From a virus: a stretch of DNA of 64,000 bases. Under the pieces are notes generated by a model. That model was not told the origin of the DNA, made no database searches, and saw only the letters and a program-made list of their open reading frames with translations. The position numbers and the translations under genes were made by a program. Positions 16,196 through 27,403 of the stretch are shown piece after piece. Positions within the stretch are counted from its first letter, which is position 1, and every line of letters begins with the position of its first letter. The DNA lies in the IMG/VR virus record IMGVR_UViG_3300037336_000025, positions 122,313 to 186,312 of that record; one strand, 5' to 3'.

Positions 16196-16211
16196 CGAGT
16201 TCGCATTTGTA
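16194..16211 (+). other. Recoded copy of terminase C-extein start (DEFAFV)
   Basis: Directly overlapping the N-half stop codon, six codons GAC GAG TTC GCA TTT GTA encode DEFAFV, the same residues as the true C-extein start at 17423 (GAT GAG TTT GCG TTC GTG). Five of six codons differ, all synonymously. It lies out of frame with the N-half and runs straight into the endonuclease late promoter. Confidence 0.8.
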
Positions 16212-16217
16212 TAAATA
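16210..16217 (+). promoter_or_regulatory. Perfect late promoter for the HNH endonuclease
   Basis: TATAAATA, four bases, then ATG at 16222. The box overlaps the last two bases of the DEFAFV copy. Confidence 0.75.
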
Positions 16218-16221
16218 CTGT

Positions 16222-18485
<2,264 letters not shown>

Positions 18486-18487
<2 letters not shown>

Positions 18488-18493
18488 TAAATA
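18486..18493 (+). promoter_or_regulatory. Late promoter, leaderless spacing
   Basis: GATAAATA overlaps the terminase stop; five bases then ATG at 18499. Confidence 0.7.
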
Positions 18494-18498
18494 TAACT

Positions 18499-20238
18499 AT
18501 GGACGCAACTAACAACATCGCAACAGATTTATTCTACAAAATTCGTAGCAGATTCTCTGGTCTAAAATTAGGTACAGAAATTGGCGAAATTACTATAAAT
18601 CCACAAGACGCACGTTTCTTTGATTTTGACTATATGGAAGGTGAAACTCCTATTGGTCATGTTAGCATTAGTCTAGCAGAAGATAATTCCATAAAGATTT
18701 ACTTCAGTCACGGAATTACAGAATCAATGGACGCAGAGCAAAAAGATAATTGGTACGGATTCCTAAAAGAATTACGTATGTTTGCCAAGCGTAGATTACT
18801 AAACTTTGACACTAGAGATATTGCCAAAGACAACCTAGATAAAAGAGATTACAAATTTTTAACTCGTAATGCTCAACCTAAACAAGAAGCACAAAATTCA
18901 GTTCCAGTCGGAGAAGGCGTTATGGCAGAAAGCACAATGTACGGTACTAAAAGCGTTAGTTACCAAAAATTAGAAAATACACGATTGATTGTTAAACACA
19001 GTCAAAAGTTAAATGACGATATGGCACCGGGTGCCAGAAGTCGTAATATCGCTGGCTTGTTTGTAGAAAACGCAGACGGTGAAAGATTTAAATATCCATT
19101 CATTCACTTAGCAGGCGCCCGTGCTATGCAACGCCATGTGGCTAACGGTGGCTTACCGTACGATGCCATTGGTGAAAGCATCATTAAGATGAGTGAAGAG
19201 ATTGCACAATTAAAGAGCTTTGGCAATTATGTTGTACGCAATGATCTAATGAACAGCGACACGAACAGTGTTGTTGAGCGTAGTACACAAGCACTTAACG
19301 GATTACGTGAGCAAATAAAAGCACTATCAAAACAAGGCCACTATGAGGCTTACAAAGAAAGTTTCCAGGCACAGCAACCTATGGAAGTTCCGCAAGAAAT
19401 TGCAGAACAATTTAAAGATCAATTTACAGTGAAGAATTTCAAAGAAGATATGGCCGCAGTATTTCCTGTACTGTATCGTTTAATGAAAGAAAGTGAACTA
19501 GGCTACGACGACATAGTCGCCATGACACAAGAAGAAATCCAAACTGAAGACGAGGATTTCAACGCAGACCGCTATGACCCATTTGCAAAGTTTGAACAAT
19601 GGGCTATGAATTTAGGCGAAGAAAGCGCAATACAAAGCCAAGATGAAGAAGAACAGGCAGCAGCAGCACAACAATTACAAGAGTTAGTTAGCCAGGCATT
19701 CCCCGCAGGCGTAGACGGTTCTAATGCAATTGAAAGTCTTAAAGGCATCATAGATGATCCACGATTAGAAGAAGAAATTAAGACGCAATCTAAAGAAGAT
19801 CCGGAAGCAGATGTAAGAGGCCTAGTACAAGTATGGCTGGAAGCCAATGCTCCAGAAGTGTTAGAGGTATTAGATTTTGGTGATTTTCAACCAGAACCAG
19901 TGGGCGGTGAGCCGGCGACAGACCAAGGGGGTGAAGAAACTGCGCCAGAAGAAGTCCCACAGGAATCGGAAGAACAATCGCCGGAAGAACATAGTGGCAA
20001 GATGAACGTACAAGAATTAGCTGAGTTTATGCACAGCTTTTATGATAAAGATTCAGGCACATTTCCCAAAGGCCCAGAAGGCGTTTGCACTATGGTAGGT
20101 AAGAAGTTTGGTGAGCAGGCAGAAACGGTGGCTCGTAAGATGGCTGAAAGAATGGCGCCGCAACAACAAGCCCCAGAACCAGCAGAGAATCCAGAGCTAG
20201 CTCGTATTAAAGCACTATCAGGCATGTACAGTATGTAA
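18499..20238 (+). CDS. Probable virion protein of unknown function
   Basis: 579 aa. The N-terminal 130 residues look globular (GHVSISLAEDNSIKIYFSHG). A central region carries RYPFIHL-like patterns (GERFKYPFIHLAGARAMQRH) and long helices. The C-terminal third is very acidic and Gln/Glu/Pro rich, ending ELARIKALSGMYSM. Start at 18499 is preferred to 18484 because a late promoter box sits exactly five bases upstream. It is monocistronic: a terminator follows. Head or packaging-related by position; otherwise unrecognised. Confidence 0.7.
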   Translation: MDATNNIATDLFYKIRSRFSGLKLGTEIGEITINPQDARFFDFDYMEGETPIGHVSISLAEDNSIKIYFSHGITESMDAEQKDNWYGFLKELRMFAKRRLLNFDTRDIAKDNLDKRDYKFLTRNAQPKQEAQNSVPVGEGVMAESTMYGTKSVSYQKLENTRLIVKHSQKLNDDMAPGARSRNIAGLFVENADGERFKYPFIHLAGARAMQRHVANGGLPYDAIGESIIKMSEEIAQLKSFGNYVVRNDLMNSDTNSVVERSTQALNGLREQIKALSKQGHYEAYKESFQAQQPMEVPQEIAEQFKDQFTVKNFKEDMAAVFPVLYRLMKESELGYDDIVAMTQEEIQTEDEDFNADRYDPFAKFEQWAMNLGEESAIQSQDEEEQAAAAQQLQELVSQAFPAGVDGSNAIESLKGIIDDPRLEEEIKTQSKEDPEADVRGLVQVWLEANAPEVLEVLDFGDFQPEPVGGEPATDQGGEETAPEEVPQESEEQSPEEHSGKMNVQELAEFMHSFYDKDSGTFPKGPEGVCTMVGKKFGEQAETVARKMAERMAPQQQAPEPAENPELARIKALSGMYSM

Positions 20239-20253
20239 GCAGCGATGCTTCAT

Positions 20254-20283
20254 GAAAAGGACTTTTCGAAGTCCTTTTCTTTT
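20254..20283 (+). terminator. Rho-independent terminator
   Basis: Stem GAAAAGGACTT/AAGTCCTTTTC with loop TTCG and a trailing T-rich run. Confidence 0.88.
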
Positions 20284-20317
20284 GGCTTAATAAAACCAAT
20301 AAAGTAGTAGATAATCG

Positions 20318-20346
20318 TTGACAATACTAAATAAAAAGCGCATAAT
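20318..20346 (+). promoter_or_regulatory. sigma70-type promoter for gp32
   Basis: TTGACA, 17 bases, CATAAT. It has a leader of about 55 bases with a strong TAGGAGG before gp32. Confidence 0.75.
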
Positions 20347-20407
20347 AGCTTATGTGCATTAAGGCATATACAACATTTTTATTTTAGGCTATAGGAGGCA
20401 TACAAAA

Positions 20408-21412
20408 ATGGCATCACTCGCAGAAATCCGTGCTAAACTCGCAGAAGCACAATCAAAGTCCACAGGACAATCCACCGGCGGTGGAGACAACGCAATTTAC
20501 CCACATTGGAACATGGCTGAAGGTAAGGAAGCAGTAATTCGCTTGCTACCCGATGGCAATTCTGCCAATACATTCTTCTGGGTAGAACGTGCAATGATCA
20601 AGTTGCCGTTCGCAGGTATTAAAGGTGAAACTGACAGTCGTCCAGTTCAAGTACAAGTTCCTTGTATTGAAATGTACAATGACGGTACTGTTTGTCCGAT
20701 CTTATCAGAAGTACGTGGTTGGTTTAAAGATAAATCTTTAGAAGACATGGGTCGTAAGTACTGGAAAAAGCGTTCATACATTTTCCAAGGCTTTGTTGTT
20801 GAAGATCCTATTCGTGAAGAAAAGACTCCGGCAAACCCAATTCGTCGATTCATCATTGGTCCTCAAATCTTTCAAATTATCCGTTCAGCATTGATGGATC
20901 CAGAATTGGAAGAGTTGCCAACTGACTACCTGAAAGGTGTAGACTTTCGTATTGCTAAGACATCTAAAGGTGGCTTCGCTGATTACTCTACTTCAAAGTG
21001 GAGCCGTCGTGAACGTGCATTGACAGAAGTTGAAGCAAGTGCATTGGCAACAAATGAGTTGTACACTCTCAGCGACTTCCTGCCTAAAAAGCCAACTGAT
21101 GTTGAGCTTAAGGTCATGAAGGAAATGTTTGAAGCATCAGTTGATGGCGAAGCATATGACCTGGAACGTTGGGGTCAGTATTACAAGCCAGCGGGTATGG
21201 GTCAAGCAACTGGCGATCCGCATCGTGCAACTGCTAACACAGCTACACCAGCTGCTAAAGCTAGTGCAGACTATGCAGACAGCGAGCCTGCTCCTGTAGC
21301 AAGAGTTACTCAAGCACCAACACCAGTAGCTGCACCAGCAGCAACAACAGGTGGCGATAGTCGTGCGCAAGACATTCTTGCAATGATTCGTAATCGCAAA
21401 GCAGCAGAGTAA
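20408..21412 (+). CDS. gp32: Single-stranded DNA-binding protein gp32-like
   Basis: 334 aa. Start of the core is IYPHWNMAEGKEAVIRLLPDG, followed by the OB-fold with FFWVERAMIKLPFAG and VQVQVPCIEM; KYWKKRSYIFQGFVVE is the typical aromatic/basic DNA-binding segment. The C-terminal tail (after about 270) is Ala/Pro/Thr rich and ends acidic-basic, replacing the acidic T4 tail that contacts replication partners. Leader and Shine-Dalgarno are strong. UvsX follows after a terminator, which may attenuate rather than stop transcription. Confidence 0.93.
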   Translation: MASLAEIRAKLAEAQSKSTGQSTGGGDNAIYPHWNMAEGKEAVIRLLPDGNSANTFFWVERAMIKLPFAGIKGETDSRPVQVQVPCIEMYNDGTVCPILSEVRGWFKDKSLEDMGRKYWKKRSYIFQGFVVEDPIREEKTPANPIRRFIIGPQIFQIIRSALMDPELEELPTDYLKGVDFRIAKTSKGGFADYSTSKWSRRERALTEVEASALATNELYTLSDFLPKKPTDVELKVMKEMFEASVDGEAYDLERWGQYYKPAGMGQATGDPHRATANTATPAAKASADYADSEPAPVARVTQAPTPVAAPAATTGGDSRAQDILAMIRNRKAAE

Positions 21413-21421
21413 GCAACATAA

Positions 21422-21449
21422 AAGAGTGGGACAGGTTCCCACTCTTCTT
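21422..21449 (+). terminator. Terminator/attenuator between gp32 and uvsX
   Basis: Stem AAGAGTGGGA/TCCCACTCTT with a short T-rich tail. No other promoter is seen before uvsX, so readthrough is likely. Confidence 0.75.
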
Positions 21450-21466
21450 CATTTACAGGGACTAAT

Positions 21467-22546
21467 ATGGCAAAAGCATTTGATATTTCTAAATTTAGAA
21501 AGTCAATCACTAAATCAATCGAAGGTTTAAGTATTGGCTTTAACGACCCAACAGATTGGGTTAGTACAAACAACTACGCATTGAACTATCTTATCAGTGG
21601 ACACTTTGATCGAGGCATTCCACTAGGCAAGGTTACAGTATTTGCTGGAGAATCTGGTGCAGGTAAATCTTTTATCTGTTCGGGCAATCTAGTTAAGAAC
21701 GCACAAGCACAAGGCATCTATCCTATCTTGATTGATACAGAGAATGCGCTTGATGAAAAATGGCTACATGCTCTTGGTGTTGATACAAGTCCAGATAAGT
21801 TGCTAAAACTTAACATGGCTATGATTGACGATGTAGCAAAGACTATCACAGAGTTTATTTCAGAGTACAAAACAATGGACGAACTTGATCGTCCTAAAGT
21901 ATTGTTTATCGTTGATAGCTTGGGCATGTTGTTGACTCCAACCGATGTTAATCAATTCCAAGCAGGTGATATGAAAGGTGATATGGGCCGTAAGCCTAAG
22001 GCACTAACCGCACTTGTTCGTAACTGTGTTAATATGTTTGGTGCTTACAACATTGGTATGGTATGTACTAATCACACATACGCATCACAAGATATGTTTG
22101 ATCCGGATGATAAAATCAGTGGCGGCCAAGGCTTTATCTACGCAAGTTCAATTGTTGTCGCTATGCGCAAGTTAAAGTTGAAACTTGATGCAGACGGTAA
22201 CAAAACTTCAACTGTGCAAGGTATTCGTGCAGCTTGTAAGATTATGAAAACACGTTATGCAAAGCCGTTTGAAAGTGTACAGGTTGAGATTCCTTATGAA
22301 ACAGGTATGAGTCCATATAGTGGATTAGTCGACTTGTTCGAAGCTAAAGGGATGCTCAAGAAAGAAGGTAACAGCCTAGTATACATAACCAGTGATGGCG
22401 AAATTATCAAACAGTTCCGTAAGCCGTGGGAACGTAATGAAAAGAAAGGTCTCGATGTTATTATGGCAGACATTTCGAAACATGGCGAAAAATCCGATTC
22501 AGAGATAACTACTATTGTTGAACCTGAAACGGAGATTACTGAATGA
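21467..22546 (+). CDS. uvsX: UvsX RecA-like recombinase
   Basis: 359 aa. Walker A GESGAGKS (61-68), LIDTENALDEKWL and Walker B-type VLFIVDSLGML, then KALTALVRNCVNMFGAYNIGMVCTNH and SGGQGFIYASSIV are characteristic of T4 UvsX. It catalyses strand exchange in recombination-dependent replication with gp32, UvsY and UvsW, all encoded in this window. Overlaps the next gene by four bases (ATGA). Confidence 0.93.
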   Translation: MAKAFDISKFRKSITKSIEGLSIGFNDPTDWVSTNNYALNYLISGHFDRGIPLGKVTVFAGESGAGKSFICSGNLVKNAQAQGIYPILIDTENALDEKWLHALGVDTSPDKLLKLNMAMIDDVAKTITEFISEYKTMDELDRPKVLFIVDSLGMLLTPTDVNQFQAGDMKGDMGRKPKALTALVRNCVNMFGAYNIGMVCTNHTYASQDMFDPDDKISGGQGFIYASSIVVAMRKLKLKLDADGNKTSTVQGIRAACKIMKTRYAKPFESVQVEIPYETGMSPYSGLVDLFEAKGMLKKEGNSLVYITSDGEIIKQFRKPWERNEKKGLDVIMADISKHGEKSDSEITTIVEPETEITE

Positions 22547-22773
22547 AAGAAGATTTAATTACGGATATTTGGACTATTGTTATTGAACATATCCCTGAGA
22601 AAGCAAGAAAAGATGTTGCAGCAGATTTTGTAAACGCTTTGCTCGATCATGGGATTAAAGAAAGCGTACTAGAAAGTTTAATGGGCGTAGATCCATATCT
22701 AGATCAGGCTATTGAATATGCAGTAGACGGTGAAGAAATCGAAGAACAAGACGAAGAAGATTACGAGGATTAA
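22543..22773 (+). CDS. Small acidic protein between uvsX and uvsY
   Basis: 76 aa. Two amphipathic helical segments (DIWTIVIEHIPEKARKDV; LDHGIKESVLESLMGVD) and a terminal run of Glu/Asp (EEIEEQDEEDYED). Overlaps uvsX (ATGA) and is followed directly by uvsY, so it is part of the recombination operon. Its role is unknown. Confidence 0.75.
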   Translation: MKEDLITDIWTIVIEHIPEKARKDVAADFVNALLDHGIKESVLESLMGVDPYLDQAIEYAVDGEEIEEQDEEDYED

Positions 22774-23229
22774 ATGAACTGGTACCACAAGGTTAGTAAA
22801 GATATAAGCAATATTCCCGATGCTGTGGCTTATTATGAAGCTGAATTAATTCATGCAAAACAAGATGTCCGCATAGCGGGAAACATTGAGAAGGCAAGTT
22901 CGCAAATGCCCGGCATTGTAGAAAATCGCTTTAATCAACTTCAAGAAATTGAAGGTATCCTTGAGTACTTACACATTGAACTTCGTAGACTTCGTAGTCA
23001 ATATTTTCGCAAGTATCTTGAAAATTATCAACGAGCTTTATCTTCTAGGGACTGTGAAAAGTTCGTAGAAGGTGAAGCTGACGTTGTAGACTTTGAAAAA
23101 ATTATCAACGATTTTGCCCTATTACGTAACAAGTGGTTGGGCATTATTAAAGCACTTGATCAGAAACAATGGCATCTAAGCAATATTGTTAAATTACGAG
23201 TATCAGGATTAGAAGACGCCAGTCTTTAA
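22774..23229 (+). CDS. uvsY: UvsY-like recombination mediator
   Basis: 151 aa, almost all helical, with FNQLQEIEGILEYLHIELRRLRSQYFRKYLENYQRALSSRD patterning (basic, Tyr-rich) like T4 UvsY, which loads UvsX on gp32-coated DNA. Length and position after uvsX fit. It starts one base after the upstream stop. Confidence 0.82.
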   Translation: MNWYHKVSKDISNIPDAVAYYEAELIHAKQDVRIAGNIEKASSQMPGIVENRFNQLQEIEGILEYLHIELRRLRSQYFRKYLENYQRALSSRDCEKFVEGEADVVDFEKIINDFALLRNKWLGIIKALDQKQWHLSNIVKLRVSGLEDASL

Positions 23230-23249
23230 ACACAGCTATAATAGTAGCA

Positions 23250-23257
23250 GATAAATA
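23250..23257 (+). promoter_or_regulatory. Late promoter, leaderless spacing
   Basis: GATAAATA, five bases, ATG at 23263. A TATAAT at 23237-23242 lacks a clear -35 box. Confidence 0.6.
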
Positions 23258-23262
23258 TCTGC

Positions 23263-24024
23263 ATGAAACGTATTATACTTGTCACTGGTGGATTTGATCC
23301 ACTACATTCTGGGCACATTGCCTACTTCAACGCAGCAAAAGAGTTAGGCGATGTTTTAGTCGTTGGTATCAATAGTGACGGCTGGCTAGAGCGTAAGAAG
23401 GGCCAAGCCTTTATGCCTAGCGCAGAGCGTGTTACGATTATAGAAAACCTAAAAATGGTTAGTCATTGCATCCTGTTTAACGATGATGACAACACTGCTA
23501 TAGAAGCCATCCGCAATGTTAAGATGCTGTATCCCAATGATCGTATTATTTTCGCCAACGGCGGAGATCGAACATTAGATAATATTCCAGAAATGGATAG
23601 CGGTGTAGACAACATAGAATTTGTATTCGGAGTCGGCGGCGAAGATAAAAAAAATTCTAGTAGCTGGATATTGCAAGAATGGAAGGCTCCTAAAACTGAA
23701 CGACAATGGGGATATTATCGAGTCCTGCATGAAGTTCCGGGAATGAAAGTTAAAGAACTTACAGTTAATCCCGGATGCAGTCTTAGTATGCAGCGGCATC
23801 AACTACGTGCAGAATATTGGATTGTTAGCGAAGGCAATGCAGTAATTAATAGCCAAATGAGCAGCGGTTATGTATTGCCTGCAACAGTCCTAGTACCACA
23901 TGAAGAATACAATGTACCTGTTAGAGAATGGCATCAATTAACAAACCCGTTCGATGTTCCTGTTAAAGTTGTTGAAATACAATACGGCAATAGTTGTGTC
24001 GAAGAAGACATTGAAAGAAAATGA
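23263..24024 (+). CDS. Cytidylyltransferase-like/cupin fusion, sugar-nucleotide enzyme
   Basis: 253 aa. Residues 1-120 form an HIGH-type nucleotidyltransferase (GGFDPLHSGHIAYFNAAKELGD, later FANGGDRTLDN), as in RfaE C-terminal or glycerol-3-phosphate cytidylyltransferase domains. Residues about 145-250 form a cupin with WGYYRVLHE...SLSMQRHQLRAEYWIV...PHEEYNVPVREWHQL, as in the C-terminal isomerase domain of ManC-type proteins. The protein probably activates and modifies a sugar for the carbohydrate genes downstream. It overlaps the next gene (ATGA). Confidence 0.8.
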   Translation: MKRIILVTGGFDPLHSGHIAYFNAAKELGDVLVVGINSDGWLERKKGQAFMPSAERVTIIENLKMVSHCILFNDDDNTAIEAIRNVKMLYPNDRIIFANGGDRTLDNIPEMDSGVDNIEFVFGVGGEDKKNSSSWILQEWKAPKTERQWGYYRVLHEVPGMKVKELTVNPGCSLSMQRHQLRAEYWIVSEGNAVINSQMSSGYVLPATVLVPHEEYNVPVREWHQLTNPFDVPVKVVEIQYGNSCVEEDIERK

Positions 24025-24695
24025 TTAACGTATTCATTGGGTACGACACTCGTGAGGACATTGCATATCAGGTGTGTAAACACAGCATTCTGAGCAAACA
24101 GTCCAATGCGGTTGTTACGCCGTTAGTACAAAAAGAACTTAGAGATTCTGGTTGGTATACGCGATCAATTGACAAACTTGCAAGCACTGAATTTACATTT
24201 ACACGATTTTTAGTCCCGCAACTTTGCAATTTTAACGGTTGGGCAGTGTTTATGGACTGTGATGTGATCTTAACTACAGATATTGAAGAACTAGTTGCAC
24301 AAGCAGATGACCGGTATGCAGTTATGTGTGTGCAACATGACTATACTCCTAAAGAAGGCACTAAGATGGACGGCCGGGCTCAAACGGTTTATCCCCGCAA
24401 GAATTGGTCAAGTGTGATGCTAATAAATTGCGGGCATCCTAGTAATCGAGTACTGAATATAGATCTTGTAAATGATCCCGAAATTAATGGTGCATATTTG
24501 CATCGTTTTAGTTGGCTCAAAGATGAGGAAATTGGAAAATTAGATCATACTTGGAACTATCTAGTAGGAGTTTATAACGACATTACCCGTCCTAAACTAA
24601 TACACTATACAGAAGGCGGCCCTTGGTTTGAAAACTACCGTAATTGTGAATTCCATAATGAGTGGAAAGACGAATTGTTTGAAATGATGAAATGA
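24021..24695 (+). CDS. GT-A-type glycosyltransferase
   Basis: 224 aa. N-terminal INVFIGYDTREDIAYQV and the metal-binding VFMDCDVIL (DxD-like, 78-84) with WSSVMLINCGHP and the C-terminal IHYTEGGPWFENY are typical of family-8-like glycosyltransferases. The acceptor is unknown, perhaps host surface polysaccharide or phage DNA/virion. Overlaps by four bases on both sides in a tight operon. Confidence 0.78.
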   Translation: MINVFIGYDTREDIAYQVCKHSILSKQSNAVVTPLVQKELRDSGWYTRSIDKLASTEFTFTRFLVPQLCNFNGWAVFMDCDVILTTDIEELVAQADDRYAVMCVQHDYTPKEGTKMDGRAQTVYPRKNWSSVMLINCGHPSNRVLNIDLVNDPEINGAYLHRFSWLKDEEIGKLDHTWNYLVGVYNDITRPKLIHYTEGGPWFENYRNCEFHNEWKDELFEMMK

Positions 24696-25486
24696 TATTT
24701 CTAAGTAAAGACGGACAAGACGAATATATTAATATGTTTGCCAAGGGATGCAACGGCGTTCCGATAGACACTGAAAAGTTTGTCTACGCAGAATCTACTG
24801 ATCCTATAGTATTACGTGGCATTCTCAAACATAAAATAATGAAACAATGCTGGCAAGATAGTAGAGATTTCTACTACATTGATACTGGTTATTTTGGAAA
24901 TGAACGCAACACTAACAATCCTAACGGATGGAAATATTGGCACCGCATTGTAAAGAATGACTTACAACACAGCAATATTATTACTAGGCCCGACGACAGA
25001 TTTAAACAGTTTGATAAAAAGTTTAGACCATGGAAAAAAGACGGACGTAAGATTTTAATTGCGGCTCCGGACGAAAAACCTTGTAAGTTCTACAGTATTA
25101 CTAAAGACGAGTGGATAAAACAAACTGTAGACAATATCAAGCAATACACTGATCGTCCTATTGAAGTTAGAGAACGAGCAGCAAAGCGCATTGATAGAAT
25201 TGCTAATGACACTCTTCAAAATGCATTAGATAACGACGTATTTGCTCTAGTTACTTACAATAGCGTAGCCGCAATAGAAAGTATATTTCATGGTATACCT
25301 GCATTTACATTAGCTCCGACTAATGCTGCGAGTCCTGTAGCATTACAGGACCTAAGTCAGATAGACACGCCCTACTATACAGATCACGATAAATTATATG
25401 CATGGGCTTGCCATTTATCGTATGGTCAGTTCCATAATGATGAAATGAAAAATGGAAAAGCATGGAGAATATTACGTGAAAGTTAA
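24692..25486 (+). CDS. Carbohydrate-island paralogue 1, GT-B/Kps-like C-terminus
   Basis: 264 aa. The C-terminal module (RPIEVRERAAKR; VFALVTYNSVAAIESIFHGIPAFTLAP; the DLSQIDTPYY segment) is shared with four other genes in this island and recalls capsule proteins of the KpsC/KpsS type, where a loop after 'YNS..A.E....G.P' binds the sugar nucleotide. The N-terminal 100 residues are specific (DFYYIDTGYFGN). Function inferred only from fold-like motifs. Confidence 0.65.
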   Translation: MIFLSKDGQDEYINMFAKGCNGVPIDTEKFVYAESTDPIVLRGILKHKIMKQCWQDSRDFYYIDTGYFGNERNTNNPNGWKYWHRIVKNDLQHSNIITRPDDRFKQFDKKFRPWKKDGRKILIAAPDEKPCKFYSITKDEWIKQTVDNIKQYTDRPIEVRERAAKRIDRIANDTLQNALDNDVFALVTYNSVAAIESIFHGIPAFTLAPTNAASPVALQDLSQIDTPYYTDHDKLYAWACHLSYGQFHNDEMKNGKAWRILRES

Positions 25487-26471
25487 AATTTTTATGAATA
25501 CTGCCGGCACAAATCACGAAAGAGACATTCTTCGTATGATGCACGACGGTATCAAAGATAAAGTAGAACCAAAATCTAAACAAAAGTTTAACGAGTGGAA
25601 ACAAATAAACAAAGAATTAGGTCTAGGTGCCGGAGTCGAATATGCATACAACGAAAAGTATTCTACATGTGACGTAGGAGTCATGTTAGGCAGTTGGAAA
25701 ACAGATCGTTCTAATATACATCATATTGTTAGATGTAGCATTGCTGATCAATCAACATGTTTTATTTGCGTTGAGACACCGTTATTAGGACGTCAAGTAC
25801 TTAAAGAAAATACACATCAGCGTGTAGGTATAAACGGATTTTTAAATCGTGCTGCTATTTTTGGAGAAGAACTAGATTACCCAGATGATCGATTAATAGA
25901 TTTAAAAATTAACTATGCAGGATGGAATAAAAATAAAGGCAATAAAATTGTAGTTGCCTTACAACTTGCCGGTGATGCTAGTTTAAGACATAACGATATT
26001 AACGAGTGGTGTAAAGACACTGTAGATGAGCTTAGACTCCATACAGATAGACCTATAGAAATAAGAACGCATCCGGCAATGAGTGCAAAAGGATGGGGTA
26101 GTCACGAAGAATTATTTAGAGACTTTTTGTTTGGTAATTATAAAAATATTTCTTTTGTGAACGGCCGAGAAGTTCCTTGGGAAAAACAAATATTAGACGC
26201 ATACTGTGTAATTACATATACTAGCGGGCTAGCAATTGATGCAATAGTAAGAGGTATTCCAGTTATAGCATGTGACGAAGGAAACTTTGCTTGGAATGTA
26301 GCTGAACGCAAATTAAGAAATATAGAAAGTTTAAATCTAGCTAAAGACGAACAAGTAAATCAATGGCTTAAAAATTTAGCCTACTGCCAGTGGACTCCGG
26401 CAGAAATGGAAAGTGGTAGGTGTTGGGATCATTTAAAAAGTTCAATCGATAAAGTAATCAACGATCAATGA
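25476..26471 (+). CDS. Carbohydrate-island paralogue 2
   Basis: 331 aa with a GTG start at 25476, chosen because GGAG lies seven bases upstream and the resulting MKVKIFMNTAG aligns with the starts of paralogues 3 and 4; the ATG at 25452 would overlap the previous gene by 35 bases. It has the shared module: RPIEIRTHPAM, CVITYTSGLAIDAIVRGIPV, WLKNLAYCQWTPAEM and CWDHLK at the end. Overlaps paralogue 3 by four bases. Confidence 0.65.
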   Translation: MKVKIFMNTAGTNHERDILRMMHDGIKDKVEPKSKQKFNEWKQINKELGLGAGVEYAYNEKYSTCDVGVMLGSWKTDRSNIHHIVRCSIADQSTCFICVETPLLGRQVLKENTHQRVGINGFLNRAAIFGEELDYPDDRLIDLKINYAGWNKNKGNKIVVALQLAGDASLRHNDINEWCKDTVDELRLHTDRPIEIRTHPAMSAKGWGSHEELFRDFLFGNYKNISFVNGREVPWEKQILDAYCVITYTSGLAIDAIVRGIPVIACDEGNFAWNVAERKLRNIESLNLAKDEQVNQWLKNLAYCQWTPAEMESGRCWDHLKSSIDKVINDQ

Positions 26472-27403
26472 AAACAGTAGCATGTTATCACCGAACGGTA
26501 CCTAATGCTAAAAGTCAAGAAAAAATAGATATATTAAGACTTTTTTCTTTAGGTGTACAAGCTGCGGGTGATAAATCAATAGATGTTAATGATTGTAATT
26601 ATACTTCGTCCGACGTTGGAATTATACAAGGTTGGCTAGGACATAATGCGGGACTAACCTCGCATTTAAAATTAAGAAATACTGTAATTAAAAACCAACT
26701 AAAAAATAACAAATATGTTATTACAGCAGACAGTAATTTATTTTTATATGCTAATACATCTAATAAACCTCACCATTATCTAAGGTATAGTTTTAACGGA
26801 GTATTTCCTAGTACTGGCATATATTGCGACACACAAGTAGATACTAATCGCTGGAAACAAGTAAGCAAAGACTTAAACATATCATTAAAAGATTATAGAA
26901 CTTCAGGTAATCATATATTGCTTTGCTTACAGCGTAATGGCGGGTGGAGTATGGGCAATACCAATATACAAGACTGGACTATTAGCACTATAAACAAAAT
27001 AAGACAGTATACTGATAGGCCAATTATTATCAGACCTCATCCTGGAGACAAGCAAAGTAAAGCAATACTAACTCCTGGAAATCCTCACTGCAGATTACCG
27101 TTTTCTAATAATATTACATTGTCTACCAATCAATCAATTATAGATGATTTAAAAAATTGTTGGGCTGCTGTTAATTATAATTCAAGTCCCGTTGTAGGAG
27201 CAGCAATTGAAGGTGTTCCTATATTTGTTGCAGACAAAGAAAAAAGTCAATGTGCAGAAATTGCCAACGCAGATCTAGCACAAATAGAAACTCCAGTATT
27301 ATACGAAAGACAACGTTGGGTAGAGAGATTAGCAATGTTTCATTGGAACTTTGACGAACTAAAAAGTGGCGAGTGTTGGTCACATATGAGGCAATATATA
27401 TGA
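26468..27403 (+). CDS. Carbohydrate-island paralogue 3
   Basis: 311 aa. The same architecture as its neighbours: a variable N-terminus (HRTVPNAKSQEKIDILRLFSLG), then RPIIIRPHPGDKQ, AAVNYNSSPVVGAAIEGVPI, DLAQIETPVLYERQRW and FHWNFDELKSGECWSHM. The HPG..R and YNS motifs recall nucleotide-sugar binding in capsule-type transferases. AT-rich coding sequence. Confidence 0.65.
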   Translation: MKTVACYHRTVPNAKSQEKIDILRLFSLGVQAAGDKSIDVNDCNYTSSDVGIIQGWLGHNAGLTSHLKLRNTVIKNQLKNNKYVITADSNLFLYANTSNKPHHYLRYSFNGVFPSTGIYCDTQVDTNRWKQVSKDLNISLKDYRTSGNHILLCLQRNGGWSMGNTNIQDWTISTINKIRQYTDRPIIIRPHPGDKQSKAILTPGNPHCRLPFSNNITLSTNQSIIDDLKNCWAAVNYNSSPVVGAAIEGVPIFVADKEKSQCAEIANADLAQIETPVLYERQRWVERLAMFHWNFDELKSGECWSHMRQYI

